A stretch of 10,021 nt of DNA from Bacteroidia bacterium (GTDB taxonomy: Bacteria; Bacteroidota; Bacteroidia; UKL13-3): contig JACFNJ010000086.1 in assembly GCA_019454865.1 (NCBI GenBank), positions 1 to 10,021 on the forward strand, written 5' to 3'. The number at the start of each line of letters is the position of its first letter. Position 1 is the stretch's first letter. Of this stretch, positions 7,591-10,021 are shown one piece after another. The notes below the pieces were generated by a model. That model was not told the DNA's origin and did not search any database. It saw nothing but the letters and a program-made list of their open reading frames with translations. The position numbers and the translations under genes are program-made.

Positions 7591-8709
7591 ATGACAAAAA
7601 TTAAAGCGAACTATTCTTGGTTTCTTTTGCTTTTTATTTTCTTGGTTAGCTGTTCCGTGCAGGAGGCTGAACACACCGGATTTGTTGTAAAAGGAAAAAT
7701 TCAGAATTTAGAAAACAACAAAATATCCATTCAGGAGATTACTCCCAAAGGATTGTTGTTTCTTGATTCAGCTACTGTAGCACCTGACGGAAGTTTTGAG
7801 ATGAAAGGAAATGTATCGGAACGTATTTTCTGTGTTATTCAAGTAAAAGACGATGCAATTGTATTGGTATTGGATTCTTTAACCGAAATTATTGTTAACG
7901 TGGATGCAAATAATCCGCAAAATTATACGGTAACCGGAAGTAACGAATCTGAAAAATTGAAAAACCTGTTACTGCTTAATTCCAAATACATGGATAATGT
8001 TAAGGCATTAGAAGCTAAATATTCAATATACCAAGATGAAGTTCCGCCATTGGCAGTACAAGAAAAAATTCGTTTGGAATACGATAGTTTGATGAGTGCA
8101 CGTAAATCCGATATACAACAACTTGCCTTGCAATTTGACAATTCTATTGTTCCGTATTTTGCTACAAACTATTTATTGCCTGATGCTAGTTTTGAGTTTT
8201 TGAAAGAGATAGACAATAAATACTACTCCGAATTTGCAAAAAGTAAATACGCAATTGAATTGCACAAACGTATTGATATATTAGCCAAAACCGCAATAGG
8301 AAGTGTGGCTCCCGATATAGTATTGCAAGACCCATTTGGTAAAACTACTTCCTTATCCGGCTTACGAGGCAAAGTTGTTTTGATTGATTTTTGGGCAAGT
8401 TGGTGTAAGCCATGTAGAGAAGAAAACCCAAATGTAGTAAAGGCATACAATAAGTTTAAAGGCAGAGGGTTTGAAGTTTTCGGTGTATCATTAGATGATA
8501 ACCGCGATGCATGGATAAAAGCAATTAACGATGACAAATTACTTTGGACACAAGTAAGCGACCTGATGAAATGGAATTCTTCAGTAGTTAGTTTGTACAA
8601 TATTGAAGGAATACCTTTTACTGTATTAATTGATGGTGAAGGAAAAATAATTGCAAAAAATCTTCGTGGCAAAGCCTTAGATGATAAGCTTACTGAGATT
8701 TTGAAATAA
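7591..8709 (+). CDS. DUF4369 and TlpA-like thioredoxin-fold lipoprotein
   Basis: A 372-residue envelope thiol-disulfide oxidoreductase. The N-terminus has a hydrophobic signal (residues 10-20) and a lipobox LVS-C21, so it is a predicted lipoprotein. Residues about 30-125 form the beta-sandwich DUF4369 domain (opening FVVKGKIQNLENNKISIQ) common in Bacteroidota. A helical segment spans about 125-232. The AhpC/TSA-thioredoxin domain covers 236-372: GSVAPDIVLQDPFGK leads in, the active site is WCKPC (C272 and C275), and IP at 341-342 gives the cis-proline opposite it. Proteins of this type keep periplasmic or surface thiols reduced; the partner is not evident here, and no cytochrome c maturation genes are adjacent. 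The gene follows gatB by 6 bp, so it is very likely translated from the same mRNA, and a hairpin terminator stands 17 bp after its stop. Confidence 0.93.
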   Translation: MTKIKANYSWFLLLFIFLVSCSVQEAEHTGFVVKGKIQNLENNKISIQEITPKGLLFLDSATVAPDGSFEMKGNVSERIFCVIQVKDDAIVLVLDSLTEIIVNVDANNPQNYTVTGSNESEKLKNLLLLNSKYMDNVKALEAKYSIYQDEVPPLAVQEKIRLEYDSLMSARKSDIQQLALQFDNSIVPYFATNYLLPDASFEFLKEIDNKYYSEFAKSKYAIELHKRIDILAKTAIGSVAPDIVLQDPFGKTTSLSGLRGKVVLIDFWASWCKPCREENPNVVKAYNKFKGRGFEVFGVSLDDNRDAWIKAINDDKLLWTQVSDLMKWNSSVVSLYNIEGIPFTVLIDGEGKIIAKNLRGKALDDKLTEILK

Positions 8710-8726
8710 AATACTTAATATTAACC

Positions 8727-8761
8727 AAAAAGCCGAATTGCATTTTGTAATTCGGCTTTTT
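8727..8761. terminator. Bidirectional intrinsic terminator between tlpA-like gene and DUF2249 gene
   Basis: AAAAAGCCGAATT at 8727-8739 pairs perfectly with AATTCGGCTTTTT at 8749-8761, giving a 13-bp stem over a 9-base spacer; three further pairs (one G-U) could close it to a TTT loop. A T-tract ends the stem on the + strand, and the symmetric A-tract gives the same on the - strand. It therefore can stop both the rightward gatB run and the leftward DUF2249 transcript, which ends about 95 bp away. Confidence 0.9.
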
Positions 8762-8856
8762 AGTTATAGAGAGTTAATCAAACCAATAAATAATGTATAA
8801 AAATTCATCCTTAAAACAAGGTGTATTTTCAATAGTTTCAAAGTGTAAATTTTATA

Positions 8857-9612
8857 TTATAAAGTCTTACTCACTTTTACTTCCCACTCTTCCGGTCCTT
8901 CTTGCAAATACTCCCATGCAAAAGGTTCAGTGCTTTCCGCCTCTATTTGGTAATACAGTGGTTTTGGATCGTGGTCGTTTATAAATGTAAACGATTCCCC
9001 CGGTTTTAATTCATCAAACGATTGAAAAAATATATCGTGTCTGGTTGCTGAGTGATATGGTCGAACATCAATTTGTTTTATCAATTTATAATCTGCTGTT
9101 GGACTGGTTGTTTTTTCTTTTTTAGTAATATGAATTACTATTTCTCCTACGTTTTTTTTCTTTATCTCCCAATTAAATTGGTTGGTAAACTTAGTTTTAA
9201 AAATGTTGTGTATTTGTTCCGGTTCTGTATCTGCAATTATTTCCATTATTTTACCCTCAGGCATCATTCCATACCGATGAAAAACCACATGAATCCAATC
9301 TTCGGTTTTTATTTTGCGTAAGTCCATCAGTGTAGCTATTTCATTAAACTCACGCCCTTTGCTTGCTTCGGTTCGTGTTACCTTTACTTTCCATTCTCTG
9401 CCGCCTTTGTTTAAATATTCCCATCCTACTACATCTCCATGTATTGAACGAAACTCATAATAAAGTGGAAGTGGATCGTGGTCGTTAATAAAAATAAAAC
9501 TTTCTCCTACTGGTAGTTCTTTAAAAAGTTTTAATAAATTTTCATGGCGTTTAATTGGTATCCATACACGTACATCAAGTTCATGAATGGGTTGTGTATT
9601 ATCTGTGTTCAT
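8857..9612 (-). CDS. Tandem DUF2249 protein with a cysteine-less TusA-like middle domain
   Basis: A 251-residue soluble protein of unknown function, with no signal peptide or membrane segment. Two copies of DUF2249, a domain related to the TusA/SirA sulfur carriers, flank a third similar unit. Copy one (about 9-79) has LDVR at 12-15, RH at 22-23, NDHDPLPLYY from 43 and WEYL with REWKVKV. Copy two (about 178-249) has IDVR at 181-184, RH at 191-192, NDHDPKPLYY from 212 and WEYL with EEWEVKV. The middle unit (about 92-164) reads LMDLR, then PEGKIMEIIADTEPEQIHNIF and a GEIVIHITK strand; this matches the TusA outline but lacks its Cys-Pro-x-Pro motif. The whole protein contains no cysteine, so sulfur transfer by persulfide is excluded. 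DUF2249 proteins are elsewhere often linked to hemerythrin-like, nitric oxide or metal-related genes; nothing here confirms that. The sugar transferase gene lies 98 bp upstream on the same strand. Confidence 0.87.
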   Translation of the reverse strand: MNTDNTQPIHELDVRVWIPIKRHENLLKLFKELPVGESFIFINDHDPLPLYYEFRSIHGDVVGWEYLNKGGREWKVKVTRTEASKGREFNEIATLMDLRKIKTEDWIHVVFHRYGMMPEGKIMEIIADTEPEQIHNIFKTKFTNQFNWEIKKKNVGEIVIHITKKEKTTSPTADYKLIKQIDVRPYHSATRHDIFFQSFDELKPGESFTFINDHDPKPLYYQIEAESTEPFAWEYLQEGPEEWEVKVSKTL

Positions 9613-9654
9613 AATTAATATATTGAATGATATTATTGAAATAAAAAACTACTA

Positions 9655-9663
9655 GCAAAAGTA
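9655..9663 (-). promoter_or_regulatory. Candidate -7 element for the DUF2249 gene
   Basis: On the - strand this reads TACTTTTGC, containing an exact TAnnTTTG. It lies 42 bases before the ATG at 9612. No clear TTG is found at the -33 distance. Its presence in the 98-bp gap suggests the DUF2249 gene can be transcribed separately from the upstream sugar transferase gene. It overlaps a small inverted repeat (CTACT, six bases, AGTAG, 9649-9664), which could be an operator or chance. Confidence 0.5.
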
Positions 9664-9710
9664 GGGATTTTGAACAGGGTGATTTGTAAAGTTATGGTAT
9701 AAAAGTTTTG

Positions 9711-10021
9711 TTATTTACCTCTACCTTGAATAATGGTTTTAACGGTATAAATAAGTATTCGCAAATCCATAGCAAGGCTCATGTTTTCAATATACAGAAT
9801 ATCAAATTTCATGCGCTCTATCATTTGTTCTATGTTTTCGGCATAGCCATATTTTACCATTCCCCACGATGTAATGCCGGGTTTTACCCGTTGGATGTGC
9901 TTGTAGTGAGGCGCAACACGCATAAGTTGGTCAATATAAAATTGTCTTTCCGGTCTGGGTCCTCCCAAACTCATGTCGCCAACAAATACGATATAAAACT
10001 GTGGAATTTCATCCAAACGGT
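9711..10021 (-). CDS. Undecaprenyl-phosphate sugar phosphotransferase, C-terminal part (gene continues past right edge)
   Basis: The last about 102 residues of a bacterial sugar transferase (monotopic phosphoglycosyl transferase), the WcaJ/PglC-type enzyme that transfers a sugar 1-phosphate onto undecaprenyl phosphate to start exopolysaccharide or O-unit assembly at the inner membrane. The visible part begins RLDEIPQF, the segment with the catalytic Asp-Glu dyad, followed by GDMSLGGPRPE and VKPGITSWGMVKYGYAENI, all family signatures. It ends with the conserved MSLAMDLRILIYTVKTIIQGRGK-type tail. The leucine in RLDE is encoded by TTG and is not a start: the reading frame is open to the window edge. 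Earlier parts (N-terminal membrane segments and possible CoA-binding-like domain) cannot be seen, so short PglC-like and long WcaJ-like forms cannot be told apart. The SWGMVKYGY variant is the form I associate with Bacteroidota. Confidence 0.92.
   Translation of the reverse strand, partial: RLDEIPQFYIVFVGDMSLGGPRPERQFYIDQLMRVAPHYKHIQRVKPGITSWGMVKYGYAENIEQMIERMKFDILYIENMSLAMDLRILIYTVKTIIQGRGK

Noticed and set aside
8223..8672. 149-codon open frame on the - strand inside the thioredoxin lipoprotein gene
   Set aside because: It is antisense to the conserved thioredoxin domain with its WCKPC site and has no recognisable protein features.
8793..8984. 63-codon open frame on the + strand after the terminator
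   Set aside because: Two thirds of it is antisense to the end of the DUF2249 gene, and the unique part looks like random AT-rich sequence with no promoter or ribosome binding site.
8965..9486. 15-base direct repeat (TGGATCGTGGTCGTT at 8965-8979 and 9472-9486)
   Set aside because: It encodes the NDHDP motif in the two DUF2249 copies, so it is explained by domain duplication and is not a separate DNA repeat.
1..10021. Defence island, mobile element or CRISPR
   Set aside because: All genes belong to housekeeping or envelope families, and I see no spaced repeats, transposase, integrase, terminal inverted repeats or tRNA attachment site.

Overview
The window is an AT-rich stretch of a Bacteroidota chromosome, probably from a Chitinophagales- or Sphingobacteriales-like lineage. 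The phylum call rests on three things. The families are typical of it (DUF3078, DUF4294, an M23 peptidase divergent from alaS, DUF4369-thioredoxin lipoproteins). No complete gene has a clear Shine-Dalgarno sequence. Bacteroidota-type -7 elements resembling TAnnTTTG lie upstream of several genes. The finer placement is inference. I see no tRNA, rRNA, CRISPR array, insertion sequence or phage gene; this looks like ordinary core genome.

Layout. Positions 1-790 hold the 3' part of a DUF3078 envelope protein (+). It is followed by an exported DUF4294 protein (+), which meets a membrane-anchored M23 peptidase (-) tail to tail with 7 bp between stops. A 303-bp divergent spacer carries promoters for the M23 gene (-) and for alaS (+). 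The + strand then carries alaS, a META-domain lipoprotein (17 bp after alaS), gatB (66 bp further on, with its own candidate promoter) and a TlpA-like thioredoxin lipoprotein (6 bp after gatB). A strong bidirectional hairpin terminator at 8727-8761 ends this run. On the - strand follow a cysteine-free protein with three TusA-fold-like domains (two of them DUF2249) and the 3' end of a sugar-1-phosphate transferase that initiates exopolysaccharide synthesis; its gene continues past the right edge.

How the genes fit together. alaS and gatB both supply correctly charged tRNA: alanyl-tRNA with editing, and transamidation of misacylated Glu-tRNA(Gln)/Asp-tRNA(Asn). The remaining genes mostly concern the envelope: peptidoglycan cutting (M23), surface lipoproteins (META, TlpA-like), an outer-membrane-type protein (DUF3078) and polysaccharide initiation. 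The least understood gene is the DUF2249 protein. The clearest regulatory pattern is a nine-base motif, TACnTTyGC, upstream of four genes, which sits so close to the alaS ATG that the alaS mRNA may be nearly leaderless. I found no convincing new multi-gene system.
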